From positions 1 to 64,000 of the forward strand of contig JAIQGF010000017.1 in assembly GCA_020072845.1 (NCBI GenBank): 64,000 bases of DNA, given 5' to 3'. The translations under genes and the position numbers were made by a program. The stretch is from Terriglobia bacterium. Its GTDB lineage: Bacteria > Acidobacteriota > Terriglobia > Terriglobales > Acidobacteriaceae. The notes under the pieces are model-generated. The model was given only the letters and a program-made list of their open reading frames with translations. It ran no database searches and was not told where the DNA came from. Shown piece after piece: positions 1 to 7,998 of the stretch (position 1 is its first letter; the number at the start of each line of letters is the position of its first letter).

Positions 1-278
1 AGGTACCACATGCCGTCGGCGGTCAGGCGACTGCGGTCGCACGGGCGGCAGAACGGCTCGGTCGTCGACGCGATGATGCCGAACACCGTGCCGTCGCTCA
101 GCGTGAACTGCTCGGCCGGCGCGGAACTCTCGTGGACAATTGGCGTGACTGGTCCGTAGCGTCGGGTCAGCCCTTCGAGCATCTCGCGCCGCGACACGAC
201 GCGGTCGGGCGACCAGCGGCTGGCGCCGCCGACGTCCATGTACTCGATGAACCGTACTTCGCCGTGCACCGCCCGCAT
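1..278 (-). pseudogene. moaA: MoaA C-terminal fragment (truncated 5' end, runs off window)
   Basis: On the minus strand this frame reads [15 protein letters not shown], then [19 protein letters not shown]. These are hallmark blocks of GTP 3',8-cyclase (MoaA) of molybdopterin synthesis; the Cys pair FCRPC belongs to the C-terminal [4Fe-4S] site. In full MoaA proteins (about 330 residues) VRFIEYMD lies near residue 190, after the radical-SAM barrel with CxxxCxxC. Here the frame has an in-frame stop at 363-365, and the only ATG after it is at 278, about a dozen codons before the first recognisable block. The N-terminal catalytic half is therefore missing. The break lies next to the lower-GC restriction-modification island, so I infer that insertion or deletion there cut the gene. 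The 3' end lies beyond the window edge. MoaA identity is firm; loss of function is inferred. Confidence 0.75.
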
Positions 279-537
279 GCTAGTCTTGGCCAGTCGCCAC
301 CCATCAGCCGCTCCGGCTTGGAGGGGAACAACGTCTTGAGACACCACATTTAGGCATACGAATCAGTCGACAAAATCAATCGGGGGTTTAGCCCCGGATT
401 TGCTTCCAGCTGGCCTCTGCACCACCCGCAGCGAAGTGCCTCTTCCCAGTATTCAAGGCAAGCCGCGACAGTAACGGAACCGCAGTGAGACGCATTGTCC
501 GTAGACCCATTGTCGGCAAATCGGAATACTCGCGGGT

Positions 538-765
538 GTGCACACCCGACAGCTCCTCATCAAGTTTGGAAAACGCGTTCGAGAGGTGCGCCAGGACAAG
601 CACCTATCTCAGGAGAAGCTCGCCGAATTGGCGGGTTTTGATCGCACCTATATCAGCCTCGTAGAACGCGGTCTTCGAAACATCTCCCTCATTAACCTAG
701 TGCGCCTCGCTGCCGCGCTACGGGTAAGTCCGTCTGCGCTTGTACGGGGGTTGGTATGGCACTGA
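538..765 (+). CDS. XRE-family HTH regulator, restriction-modification controller-like
   Basis: A 75-residue protein that is almost entirely one helix-turn-helix of the Cro/C1 (XRE) type: GKRVREVRQDKHLSQEKLAELAGFDRTYISLVERG at about residues 11-45, then helices rich in Leu. The size and composition match controller (C) proteins of type II restriction-modification systems. The start is GTG (538); an earlier start cannot be excluded. The 3' end overlaps the next gene by 10 nt, the tight arrangement typical of C protein-endonuclease pairs, in which the controller delays endonuclease expression after entry into a new host. I infer that it binds its own promoter region between 366 and 537 but see no clear palindromic C-box. 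Other XRE roles are possible. Confidence 0.8.
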   Translation: MHTRQLLIKFGKRVREVRQDKHLSQEKLAELAGFDRTYISLVERGLRNISLINLVRLAAALRVSPSALVRGLVWH

Positions 766-1736
766 TCCCGGAGAGCGACAAGCACAAGGCGCAGATCGAT
801 GCCGGAACCAAGGGAAGGAAAAGGGGGCACGAGTTTGAGAAAACCTTGGCAGCGGCAATGTCGGAGCTGAAATTTACTCGCGACCTGCAGCGACCGCCTA
901 GTTCGCATGTTGTCACCGGGAATCCCGCCGTCGAGCTAATGCGACGCATAATGCATGATTGCCGCATAACACATTTCGCGAAAGTGAAAGCATGGTGGCT
1001 GGGCGGTTTGGCAACTGCAGGTGAAGGCGACAGGATCGACTCGAAAGCCGGACTAGCAGTTACTGCGTCCAAGAGCGATGTCCTTGTCGAAATTCACTAT
1101 AGGGGATCTACTCGGCGGACTGGCGTCTCAGTTAAGACCTGCGGAAATCAGAAGCCCACCAACGATCAGTTATATTTCACCACTGCGACAGCATTCTGTG
1201 CCCTGCTTCGCAGAAACGGCATAGAAGTATCCGCACACGCGGAAAAGGGTTTACGAATGTTTTGTGGCGACAACGGATTCCGACCGATAGACATGGGCTG
1301 CCGAGACGACCGTAAGAGCGATCCCGACCGCTGGTTTTGGGAGGAACTGCCGGCTAGCAGCCGCGCCGAACTTGAGAAGCTATTCACCAAGAAACAGCGC
1401 GATATTAGTACGGTCTTGTTCCAGAAGGCATACGCGAATGACCCGTTTCCGCCTGAGTTTCTGCTGCACCAGACTGTTCGCCCGGACATTTTGGACAATT
1501 GCGAAATGGCAATCCTCTCGATAGCTGAACTCGTCAAACGCTCCTGCAGTTACAGACCATTCGAGACCAAAGGATATTTCGTCCGAAAAGGCAGATTCAA
1601 AGGAGACCCAGCGCAGCACCTGGCACCGCGCTTTGGGTTCATCCAGTTTCAGCGCAGCGGCCAGAAGCAACACCGAACGCAACTGCAATTCAACCTTGAA
1701 GCTGGTTATTTCTACAAGCTTGACCCGGCGGAATGA
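756..1736 (+). CDS. Putative type II restriction endonuclease
   Basis: A 326-residue protein that I do not recognise by family. Its position (behind a controller-like XRE gene, convergent with a C5 methyltransferase, next to vsr) argues for the cognate restriction enzyme. A PD-(D/E)xK-like core is visible: SKSDVLVEI with Asp108 and Glu112, then VSVK with Lys127 after 18 residues. An N-terminal RGHEFEKTL helix could correspond to the Glu-containing first helix of that fold. A C-terminal block, residues about 270-326, is rich in Arg, Gln and aromatics and may form the recognition part. The ATG start sits inside the end of the upstream gene. The last 47 nt overlap the methyltransferase 3' end antiparallel. 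Sequence specificity cannot be read from the protein. Base composition is lower in GC than the chromosome around it. Confidence 0.65.
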   Translation: MALIPESDKHKAQIDAGTKGRKRGHEFEKTLAAAMSELKFTRDLQRPPSSHVVTGNPAVELMRRIMHDCRITHFAKVKAWWLGGLATAGEGDRIDSKAGLAVTASKSDVLVEIHYRGSTRRTGVSVKTCGNQKPTNDQLYFTTATAFCALLRRNGIEVSAHAEKGLRMFCGDNGFRPIDMGCRDDRKSDPDRWFWEELPASSRAELEKLFTKKQRDISTVLFQKAYANDPFPPEFLLHQTVRPDILDNCEMAILSIAELVKRSCSYRPFETKGYFVRKGRFKGDPAQHLAPRFGFIQFQRSGQKQHRTQLQFNLEAGYFYKLDPAE

Positions 1737-3105
1737 ACGAGAGTGACGGCCCTAAAATAGACAGCACATGCTCGCCAATGGCTTGAGCCAGCTTTGGCGG
1801 AACCGCATTGCCAATCGCGGTGCGAATCTCGCCGAAAGTACCGCGAAAAGCGAAGGTGTCGGGGAATGTCTGACACCGAAGTGCCTCTCGAATCGTCATA
1901 GATCGCGTCTGCTCCGGATGCACGTTCCGGCACCCCGAAATCATGCTGAAGTTTGTGCCAATTGTTGAGCTCGGCTCATCCCACTTCAATCTCTTGTAAG
2001 TAGTGTTGTAGCCAGAAGTCGGTCTGAGTTGCGGGTCTTGATTCTCGTGAGCGCTTTTGCCTTCGGGCACCTCCCGGAGCATTCGGATTACATGTTCTGG
2101 GTGCCTAACTGCGAAGTGAAGCGGATCTTCCGAAGAGACCTCTCCTGACTCCAGCTTTTCAAGGTCGTGCGTCGCGTCGCGAAACGTGACATGGGGTTTC
2201 AAGTCGTCCATGAACAAAGACCCACCCCGGGCAATACCGTGAGTAGGCCGCGGAAATGACGGCTCAATGCTTAAGTCCTTGCGTATTCCAACAAAGAAAA
2301 CACGCTCCCGAAACTGCGGCACTCCAAAATCCTGAGCATTCAGAGGCTTGAATCGAACACTGTACCCAGCTTCTTCAAATGCAACCGACATCGGATCCGG
2401 CATTGGGTTACCCGATTTATCTCGCATGGACGTCATTAGCCGCACATTTTCCAGAATTACAGCTGCGGGGTTCAGGACCCGAGCGATTTTCGCGAAGTAC
2501 TTGAATAATTCATTGCGTGGATCGTGGGTGTCACGCTTTCCTGCCAGACTAAACCCTTGACAAGGCGGCCCTCCCGCCAAGATGGTAATTTCTCCGAACT
2601 TGGCCTTCCACCCCAGGACCTCTGCGTCCGTGATGTCCCGGACGTTCTTTCCCAAACATTCCGTAGCCGGGAAATTTAGCTCATAAATCCTTCGAGCGGC
2701 GGCGTCCACTTCAACATACCCCACGACATCGAGACCTCCTGATTCCAATCCAAGCGACATCCCGCCACAACCTGCAAAAAGCGCAATCGCCTTGGGGCGA
2801 GCATCCATACGCCCGCGACCTGTTTCTGCTTTCTTCCAAACAAGCACGGCGCTCGGCTGCTTGCGCAGCGGCTTGCTTCCCGCAGCTCTCGTGAATCGTT
2901 TTTTCCGAAAAAGCGACGTGTCACCATTTGTCACCCGCACATCCAAAGCTGACAGTACGCGATGAATTTCCTCGCGCTGGTCGTCAGATGGGCTGTCCTT
3001 GCCGAGTTCCCATTGCGAAAGGACGTACTGTTGGAGGTTAAGCAGTTTCGCGAGTTTCGCTTGACTGAGGTTTCTGCGCTTGCGCTCTGACCGAATCCAG
3101 TTCAT
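1690..3105 (-). CDS. C5-cytosine DNA methyltransferase with N-terminal HTH
   Basis: A 471-residue protein. Residues about 1-55 form an XRE-type helix-turn-helix (RKRRNLSQAKLAKLLNLQQYVLSQWE). From about residue 105 follow the ordered C5-MTase motifs: I (ALFAGCGGMSLGLE), IV with catalytic Cys (GGPPCQGFS), VI (ENV), VIII (QFRERVFF), IX and X (AIGNAVPP). It transfers a methyl group from SAM to C5 of cytosine and would protect host DNA from the convergent endonuclease. Enzymes such as M.EcoRII and M.SsoII carry a similar N-terminal HTH that represses their own transcription, so the same autoregulation is likely here through the 56-bp region shared with vsr. The motif set is complete and the frame is intact. 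Confidence 0.95.
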   Translation of the reverse strand: MNWIRSERKRRNLSQAKLAKLLNLQQYVLSQWELGKDSPSDDQREEIHRVLSALDVRVTNGDTSLFRKKRFTRAAGSKPLRKQPSAVLVWKKAETGRGRMDARPKAIALFAGCGGMSLGLESGGLDVVGYVEVDAAARRIYELNFPATECLGKNVRDITDAEVLGWKAKFGEITILAGGPPCQGFSLAGKRDTHDPRNELFKYFAKIARVLNPAAVILENVRLMTSMRDKSGNPMPDPMSVAFEEAGYSVRFKPLNAQDFGVPQFRERVFFVGIRKDLSIEPSFPRPTHGIARGGSLFMDDLKPHVTFRDATHDLEKLESGEVSSEDPLHFAVRHPEHVIRMLREVPEGKSAHENQDPQLRPTSGYNTTYKRLKWDEPSSTIGTNFSMISGCRNVHPEQTRSMTIREALRCQTFPDTFAFRGTFGEIRTAIGNAVPPKLAQAIGEHVLSILGPSLSFIPPGQACRNNQLQG

Positions 3106-3161
3106 TGTTCTGTTAAGACATTCTGCAAGCAGTTTCTATTTTGGTCAATACGGTTAAACGC
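3106..3161. promoter_or_regulatory. Shared divergent promoter/operator region, methyltransferase and vsr
   Basis: This 56-bp AT-rich gap separates the two divergent start codons. It must hold both promoters and is the obvious target for the HTH at the N-terminus of the methyltransferase. No single palindrome stands out, so the operator itself is inferred from position and family behaviour. Confidence 0.4.
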
Positions 3162-3584
3162 ATGCGGCGCGATTTCTTGTCAAAGGCGGAACGCAGCGCA
3201 GTAATGGGAAAAATTCGTTCCGGCAACAACACGGAGTTTCTCTTTTTTGAATTGCTGCACAAGAAGAAGTTGCGATTCAAGAAGCACTATTCTTTGGTCC
3301 CTGGTCGTCCTGACGCTGCACTGCCACGTTTGAGAATTGCGATTTTCTTAGATGGCGATTTTTGGCATGGTCGCAACTTCGAGCTTTGGAAAGACCGCCT
3401 CAACAGTTATTGGCGCGACAAGATACTGCGCAATGTACAGAGGGACCAGCGACAGCGCCGCCACCTACGCCGAATGGGATGGAGCGTCCTCCGAATCTGG
3501 ACGGGCGACTTGCTTCGCCGCCCGGAATGCTGCGTTGCAAAGATCGTTAGGTCGATGAGGCGACGGAAATCGATACTTCGCTGA
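3162..3584 (+). CDS. vsr: Very short patch repair endonuclease Vsr
   Basis: About 140 residues. The family blocks are MGKIRSGNNTEF near the N-terminus, PGRPDAALPRLRIAIFLDGDFWHG in the middle, and MGWSVLRIW towards the end. Vsr nicks 5' of T in T:G mismatches that arise when 5-methylcytosine deaminates, so it repairs lesions made by the adjacent methyltransferase. The frame is open back to a TTG at 3141, but the ATG at 3162 gives the usual length, so I chose it; there is no clear ribosome-binding site. In the metal-binding strand, the Cys of the usual GCFWH is Asp here (GDFWH), while the Trp-His pair is kept. It is divergent from the methyltransferase, with a short shared AT-rich promoter region. 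Confidence 0.92.
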   Translation: MRRDFLSKAERSAVMGKIRSGNNTEFLFFELLHKKKLRFKKHYSLVPGRPDAALPRLRIAIFLDGDFWHGRNFELWKDRLNSYWRDKILRNVQRDQRQRRHLRRMGWSVLRIWTGDLLRRPECCVAKIVRSMRRRKSILR

Positions 3585-4034
3585 CAAACACTTGAATCTC
3601 CAACGATGCACATGGCTCTTGAGGCGCCACTGTCCTGAGTGTTGGCATTCCTAAATTGGCAAATAGGAATCAACAGATCGTGCTTTTTTCTCTTGTTTGT
3701 CACAGACAGCTCACGCCCAACCCGCTATCCTCATTCTGCGCACAATGTGTGCGGGTGTTTGTGTCTCCGACAACCGCTCGTTAGTTCTTTGATAACAATG
3801 ACCGCGCACCGGCAGCCCGAAAAGTTACCTCAACGGTACACACTACCGTTCCCAGGTATCCTCCGGTTACCGAGCGGCATACCGTGCGTACCCCAGCATA
3901 CCGTTTCGCGCGCAACCGACTCATTCCGCCGCGCTTCCCCGCTTCCCAGCCACAACCAAGGGGGGAGGGGGGTGGGTAAACACCTGCGAGCCGCAGTTAA
4001 TAACCACTTGATTAATCTTTCCGCGCTCCTGTTC
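3585..4034. other. Intergenic stretch without a convincing gene
   Basis: About 450 bp downstream of vsr. It contains an open frame of 132 codons on the plus strand whose product is low-complexity and has no recognisable motif, poor codon pattern and no ribosome-binding site; I do not call it. A G-run (near 3960-3975) is the only other visible feature. The right edge marks the end of the lower-GC island. Confidence 0.5.
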
Positions 4035-4175
4035 TAGAAACTAGAAACTGGAAACCAGAAACTCGTGTCTTTGCTGTTGCTGACAGCTGATAGCTGAGAG
4101 CTGATAGCCAAAGCAAAAGGCACGCAGTTTCGCCGTGCCTTGTTGCTTTTGCCGACAGCCGATCGCCGACAGCCG
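4035..4175. repeat. Micro-repeat cluster around a terminator (three different units)
   Basis: Three short imperfect tandem arrays in a row: (C)TAGAAACT-type at 4035-4065, AGCTGATAGCTGAG-type at 4084-4108, and GCCGACAGCCG-type at 4151-4175. They flank the hairpin at 4111-4147. The AGCTGATAGCTGAGAG unit occurs again, in the opposite orientation, at 54697-54716. Confidence 0.7.
4111..4147 (-). terminator. Intrinsic terminator after BON-domain gene
   Basis: Stem AAGGCACG (4117-4124) pairs with CGTGCCTT (4134-4141) and extends through AAGCAA/TTGCTT on both sides. Read on the minus strand it follows the BON-domain gene and ends in a T-rich tract. It could act in both directions. Confidence 0.65.
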
Positions 4176-4183
4176 TTTAGCCT

Positions 4184-4939
4184 TCAGCGATCTACGCTTT
4201 TCGCTGTCAGCAGATGATTCTCCACCGAGAACGATCCAGCCACCTCGTTGGCGCGGATTCCGGCCACGATGCGGTCGAACTCCGAGCTGACCACGCCGTA
4301 CAAGCCGACATGGCCGTGGTCCACCACGATGCGGATGGGCGCCTGCGGATCCCAGCCGTAGCGGCTCAGCGACGGATCGCGGTAAATGGCGCGCGCCACG
4401 CGGATGCGCAGCTCGTCGTCGAAGAACGACGCGGGAGCAACCTTGATGTTCTCCACCACGCCCTTCACGCCCGCGGTATTGACGACCTCGCTGATCGCCG
4501 AGTCGCGGTCCACCGGCTCGTGCACTTCGCCGCCGACGGTGGCCACGCCGTTGCTGACGTCCACGGTCAGCAGATTGAAGACGTTGCCGAAGCCGACGCG
4601 GTCATAGGCCAGCTTCTTCGCCAGCTTGTCGCGCAGCGCGGCGTCGGAGACTTCCGGCCCCGCGACCGTGACCAGGTCGCGCACGCCGGCAACGTGGTCC
4701 TGCTTGCGCGCCTTCTTTTCGGCGTCGAGCTTGTGCTGGTAGGAGTCCACCGTGCCCTGGAGGGTGACGATGCCGTCTGCAACCGAGGGTTGGACGTCCT
4801 TGAACTCAGCCTTCTTCTCCAACTGCGCGGCCAGGCGGGCCTGGATTTCGGCGTCGCGGCCGGTGTCGGCCAGGGCGAGCCCGCCCAGGGCCATCGAGGC
4901 AGCCAGCAGCAGCGCTGCAAATTTCGTTGTGCGGTACAT
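4184..4939 (-). CDS. Secreted triple BON-domain protein
   Basis: About 251 residues. A signal peptide (RTTKFAALLLAASMALGGLALA) is followed by three BON-like units at roughly residues 25-95, 97-170 and 175-250, each with the VxxGxVxLxGxV pattern (for example VADGIVTLQGTV and VSNGVATVGGEV). BON domains bind phospholipid or peptidoglycan-proximal surfaces in periplasmic proteins such as OsmY, so a periplasmic envelope-stress or membrane-protective role is likely. I chose the ATG at 4939 because GAGGTG lies 6 nt upstream; an upstream ATG at 4960 would place this site inside the gene. It is monocistronic, with its own terminator downstream. Confidence 0.85.
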   Translation of the reverse strand: MYRTTKFAALLLAASMALGGLALADTGRDAEIQARLAAQLEKKAEFKDVQPSVADGIVTLQGTVDSYQHKLDAEKKARKQDHVAGVRDLVTVAGPEVSDAALRDKLAKKLAYDRVGFGNVFNLLTVDVSNGVATVGGEVHEPVDRDSAISEVVNTAGVKGVVENIKVAPASFFDDELRIRVARAIYRDPSLSRYGWDPQAPIRIVVDHGHVGLYGVVSSEFDRIVAGIRANEVAGSFSVENHLLTAKSVDR

Positions 4940-5008
4940 AGGTTTCACCTCACTCCACATCTAACTAACCGCTTAGTTAATTAGACGCTGGTGCGCCGGA
5001 AAAGTTGC

Positions 5009-5052
5009 GGTTGTTGGTTGTCGGTGATCGGTTCTCGGTTGTCGGTTCTCGG
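5009..5052. repeat. Micro-repeat array, unit GGTTGTCGGT / GGTTCTCGG
   Basis: Five or six imperfect copies of a 7-10-nt unit between divergent genes. No reverse-complement arm is obvious nearby. Similar in style to the other intergenic arrays in the window. Confidence 0.65.
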
Positions 5053-5213
5053 CAAAAGCAGCTTCCTCCCCTTCGACTCGCTGCGCAAGCAGTCGATGGT
5101 CTACGGTCGACGGCAAAAGCAGATGCCTCGCTGCGCTCGGAATCACAAATCATCACCACCATGTCGCGCCAAGCCCAGGCAATTTCCGGTATCCTGTTCG
5201 ACCGGAGGTAGTC

Positions 5214-6239
5214 ATGTTCACTCGCCTGATTGGCCGGATTGGGTTGCTGGCGTTGTGCGGAGTTGCGCTGCTGGCGCTGGCCGCGCCTCCGGCGCCGCAG
5301 TACAAAGTGATGAAGCACATCGCGCTCGGCGGTGATGGAGGTTGGGACTACCTCGCGGTGGACAGCGCGGCGCGCCGCGTGTACGTGTCGCGCTCGACGC
5401 GCATGATGGTGGTGGACGCGGACTCCGGCAAACTGCTGGCCGAAATTCCCGACACGCCGGGCGTGCACGGAATCGCGCTGGCGCCGGAGTTGAACAAGGG
5501 ATTCATCAGCGCGGGACGCGCCAACAATGTCGTCGTCGTTGACTTGAAGACGCTGAAGGCGACGGGCACGGTGGCGGCGGGCGAAAATCCGGATGCCATT
5601 CTGTACGAGCCCGGAACCAAGCGCGTCTTCGCCTTCAACGGGCGCAGCAAGAACGTGACCGTGATTGACGCCGCTTCGCTGCAGGTGCTGGCGACCATCC
5701 CGGTTTCGGGCAAACCGGAATTCGCGGCGTACGACGGCCACAAGCACGTTTTCGTCAACATCGAGGACAAGGGAACCGTGGCGGTGATGGATGCCAAGGC
5801 GATGAAGGTCACCAGCGAATGGCCGATGGCGCCGTGCGAGGCGCCGACGGGCCTGGCGATGGATCGCAAGAAGGGACGGCTGTTTGCCGGATGCTCGGGC
5901 AACAAAGTGATGGCCGTGATGGACGCAAAGCATGGGAAGCTGCTGGCGTCGGTGCCGATCGGCGCCGGCTGCGATGGGACGGAATTTGACGCGTCGGCCG
6001 GGCTTGCGTTTGCCGCCAATGGCCGCGACGGAACGGTGACGGTGGTCGGGGAAACCGCGCCGGGAAAGTTCGAGGCGGTCCAGACCGTGGCGACCAAGGT
6101 GAGCGGGCGGACGATTGCGCTCGACGAGAAAACGCACCAGCTCTTTATTCCCGCGGCGAAGCTGCAGCCGCCGGCGGCGCCGGGCCAGCGTCCGACGATG
6201 GAGCCGGGCAGCTTTGAGCTGGTGGTGGTGGGAAAGTGA
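5214..6239 (+). CDS. Secreted YVTN/NHL-type beta-propeller protein
   Basis: 341 residues. The N-terminal segment RLIGRIGLLALCGVALLALA is a signal peptide. The rest is built from about seven repeats of roughly 40 residues, each with the pattern VYVSRSTRMMVVDADSGKLLAEI, as in YncE-like 40-residue YVTN propellers. There is no catalytic motif; such propellers usually bind ligands or DNA at the surface or in the periplasm. Strong GGAGGT Shine-Dalgarno 5 nt before the ATG. It sits alone between divergent and unrelated genes, so its partner is not evident. Its function is unknown beyond the fold. Confidence 0.85.
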   Translation: MFTRLIGRIGLLALCGVALLALAAPPAPQYKVMKHIALGGDGGWDYLAVDSAARRVYVSRSTRMMVVDADSGKLLAEIPDTPGVHGIALAPELNKGFISAGRANNVVVVDLKTLKATGTVAAGENPDAILYEPGTKRVFAFNGRSKNVTVIDAASLQVLATIPVSGKPEFAAYDGHKHVFVNIEDKGTVAVMDAKAMKVTSEWPMAPCEAPTGLAMDRKKGRLFAGCSGNKVMAVMDAKHGKLLASVPIGAGCDGTEFDASAGLAFAANGRDGTVTVVGETAPGKFEAVQTVATKVSGRTIALDEKTHQLFIPAAKLQPPAAPGQRPTMEPGSFELVVVGK

Positions 6240-6280
6240 TCCGGGATTAGCCACGGAGGGCACAGAGGGGAAAGGCATTT

Positions 6281-6307
6281 TCGATTGTCGATTGATGATT
6301 GGCGATT
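6281..6307. repeat. Micro-repeat array, unit CGATTGTCGATTGATGATTGG
   Basis: Three to four imperfect copies of GATTG(T/A)(C/T) between the propeller gene and the MoxR-like gene, single arm only. Confidence 0.5.
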
Positions 6308-6427
6308 TGTTGCGGCAACGCGGAATCCCGCATCCAGAGCGCGGTTTCGGCATCACATTGGGGTGTGATGTAGCGGGCGTATAATCGCCGCAGGTGAGGA
6401 TGTTCCCCCAGAGAGGTTCCTACCCCA

Positions 6428-7918
6428 ATGAATCTTCCCCGGACGCTCGGACAGCTCCGCAACTCGCAGTTTACCCAACCCCGCCTGAACCGCCGCCGCG
6501 TGAAAGACGAACTGCGCGAGAACCTGATTGCGCGCCTGCGGCAGGGCGAGGCGATGTTTCCCGGCATCGTGGGCTACGACGACACGGTGGTGCCGCAGAT
6601 CGTGAACGCGATTCTTTCGCGTCACAACTTCATCCTGCTCGGGCTGCGCGGGCAAGCGAAGAGCCGGATCTTGCGGGCGCTCACTTCCCTGCTCGACCCG
6701 CACATGCCGTATGTGGCCGGGTGCGAGATCCACGACAACCCTTACGAGCCGATCTGCCGGCGCTGCCGCGAGTTGATCGCCGCCCAGGGCGAAGAAACAC
6801 CGGTGGCTTGGCTGGCGCCCGAGCAACGGTACGTGGAGAAGCTGGCAACGCCGGATGTGACCATCGCGGACCTGATCGGCGACATTGATCCCATCAAGGC
6901 GGCCAAGAGCGGGCACGAACTCTCGAGCGAGCTGACGGTGCACTACGGGCTGCTGCCGAGGGCGAACCGCGGCATCTTTGCGATCAACGAATTGCCCGAT
7001 CTGGCGGGAAAAATTCAGGTCGGGTTGTTCAACATCATGCAGGAAGGCGACGTGCAGATTAAGGGCTACCCCATCCGCCTGCCGCTGGATGTCGCGCTGG
7101 TTTTCAGCGCCAATCCGGAGGATTACACGGCGCGCGGGAAAATCATTACCCCGCTGAAAGACCGCATTGGGTCGGAGATTCGCACCCACTACCCGGCGAC
7201 GGTGGAGGAAGGAATCACGATCACAACGCAGGAGGCATGGGCGCAGCGCGACGGTTACAAGCTGCACCTGCCGAAATACGTGCGCGAGGTGATCGAGCGG
7301 ATTGCGTTCGTGGCGCGCGAGGACAAGAAGATCGACAAGCGCAGCGGAGTCAGCCAGCGGCTGCCGATTACGTGCATGGAAAACGTGATCTCCAACGCCG
7401 AGCGGCGCGCGATTCTGCACGGCGAGGAAACCGTGGTGCCGCGCATCGGCGACATTTACGCCGCCATGCCGGCCATCACCGGCAAACTGGAGCTGGAGTA
7501 CGAGGGCGAGGTCAAGGGAGCGGACAACGTGGGACGGGAGCTGATCCGCACCGCCATCGCCAACACCTACGACCAGTATTTCCACGGCGCCAACGTGCAG
7601 CAGATCGTGCAGTGGTTCGATCTCGGCGGGAACATCAAGATCCAGGACGGAACGCCGGCGGTCAAGGTGCTGGAAGAGGTCAAAGGCATCCAGGGACTGC
7701 TGGAACAACTGGGCGCGGTGGGCGTCAAGCCGCGCGATCCGGCGGAAGTGCAGGTTTCGGCGGCGGAATTCCTGCTGGAAGGCCTGTACGCGCACAAGCG
7801 CATTGGGCGCAGCGAGGAGCGGTTGTTTACCGCCGGCGAAAAGCAGCCGCGTCGGGCGGAGGCGAGCGGCATGCGGGGAGAAGAGCCGCCGTTCCGGAGC
7901 AGAAGGCCGTTTAATTAG
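6428..7918 (+). CDS. MoxR/magnesium-chelatase-like AAA+ ATPase
   Basis: 496 residues. Walker A is [10 protein letters not shown] (Gly72-Lys78-Ser79) in the degenerate GxxGxAKS form found in ChlI/MoxR ATPases. Walker B and sensor regions lie around [14 protein letters not shown] and [15 protein letters not shown], and an arginine-rich [10 protein letters not shown] block follows. A Cys cluster at 99, 110 and 113 (C-X10-C-X2-C) could bind metal. The C-terminal third is lid and family-specific helical material. It is paired with the VWA-domain gene 80 bp downstream; MoxR ATPases and VWA proteins usually act together as a chaperone or metal-insertion machine on a specific client. This subgroup is often annotated as magnesium chelatase in Acidobacteria, but no bacteriochlorophyll genes are seen here. 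The client is unknown. Confidence 0.85.
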   Translation: MNLPRTLGQLRNSQFTQPRLNRRRVKDELRENLIARLRQGEAMFPGIVGYDDTVVPQIVNAILSRHNFILLGLRGQAKSRILRALTSLLDPHMPYVAGCEIHDNPYEPICRRCRELIAAQGEETPVAWLAPEQRYVEKLATPDVTIADLIGDIDPIKAAKSGHELSSELTVHYGLLPRANRGIFAINELPDLAGKIQVGLFNIMQEGDVQIKGYPIRLPLDVALVFSANPEDYTARGKIITPLKDRIGSEIRTHYPATVEEGITITTQEAWAQRDGYKLHLPKYVREVIERIAFVAREDKKIDKRSGVSQRLPITCMENVISNAERRAILHGEETVVPRIGDIYAAMPAITGKLELEYEGEVKGADNVGRELIRTAIANTYDQYFHGANVQQIVQWFDLGGNIKIQDGTPAVKVLEEVKGIQGLLEQLGAVGVKPRDPAEVQVSAAEFLLEGLYAHKRIGRSEERLFTAGEKQPRRAEASGMRGEEPPFRSRRPFN

Positions 7919-7992
7919 TGGTCAGTGGTCAGTGGCCAGTGGTCAGCAAAGACGCGACCCAACTGGCCACTGCCCACTGGCCACTGACCACT
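7917..7992. repeat. Micro-repeat inverted pair, unit AGTGGTC / AGTGGCC
   Basis: Left arm 7917-7946 has four copies of AGTGG(T/C)C; right arm 7962-7992 is its near reverse complement, with a 15-nt loop. The element begins at the MoxR stop codon and ends 6 nt before the VWA start codon, so it fills the whole gap inside a two-gene operon and would form a long hairpin in the mRNA. Confidence 0.8.
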
Positions 7993-7998
7993 TGTTCT

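Noticed and set aside
3639-4037. 132-codon frame downstream of vsr
   Set aside because: No ribosome-binding site, no motif, low-complexity composition.
4977-6356. 459-codon minus-strand frame opposite the YVTN propeller
   Set aside because: High Arg/His composition is typical of an antisense shadow of a GC-rich gene; the plus-strand gene has a signal peptide, repeats and a strong ribosome-binding site.
7918-7998. N-terminal extension of the VWA protein
   Set aside because: These 27 codons are translated micro-repeat; the conserved protein begins at ATG 7999.
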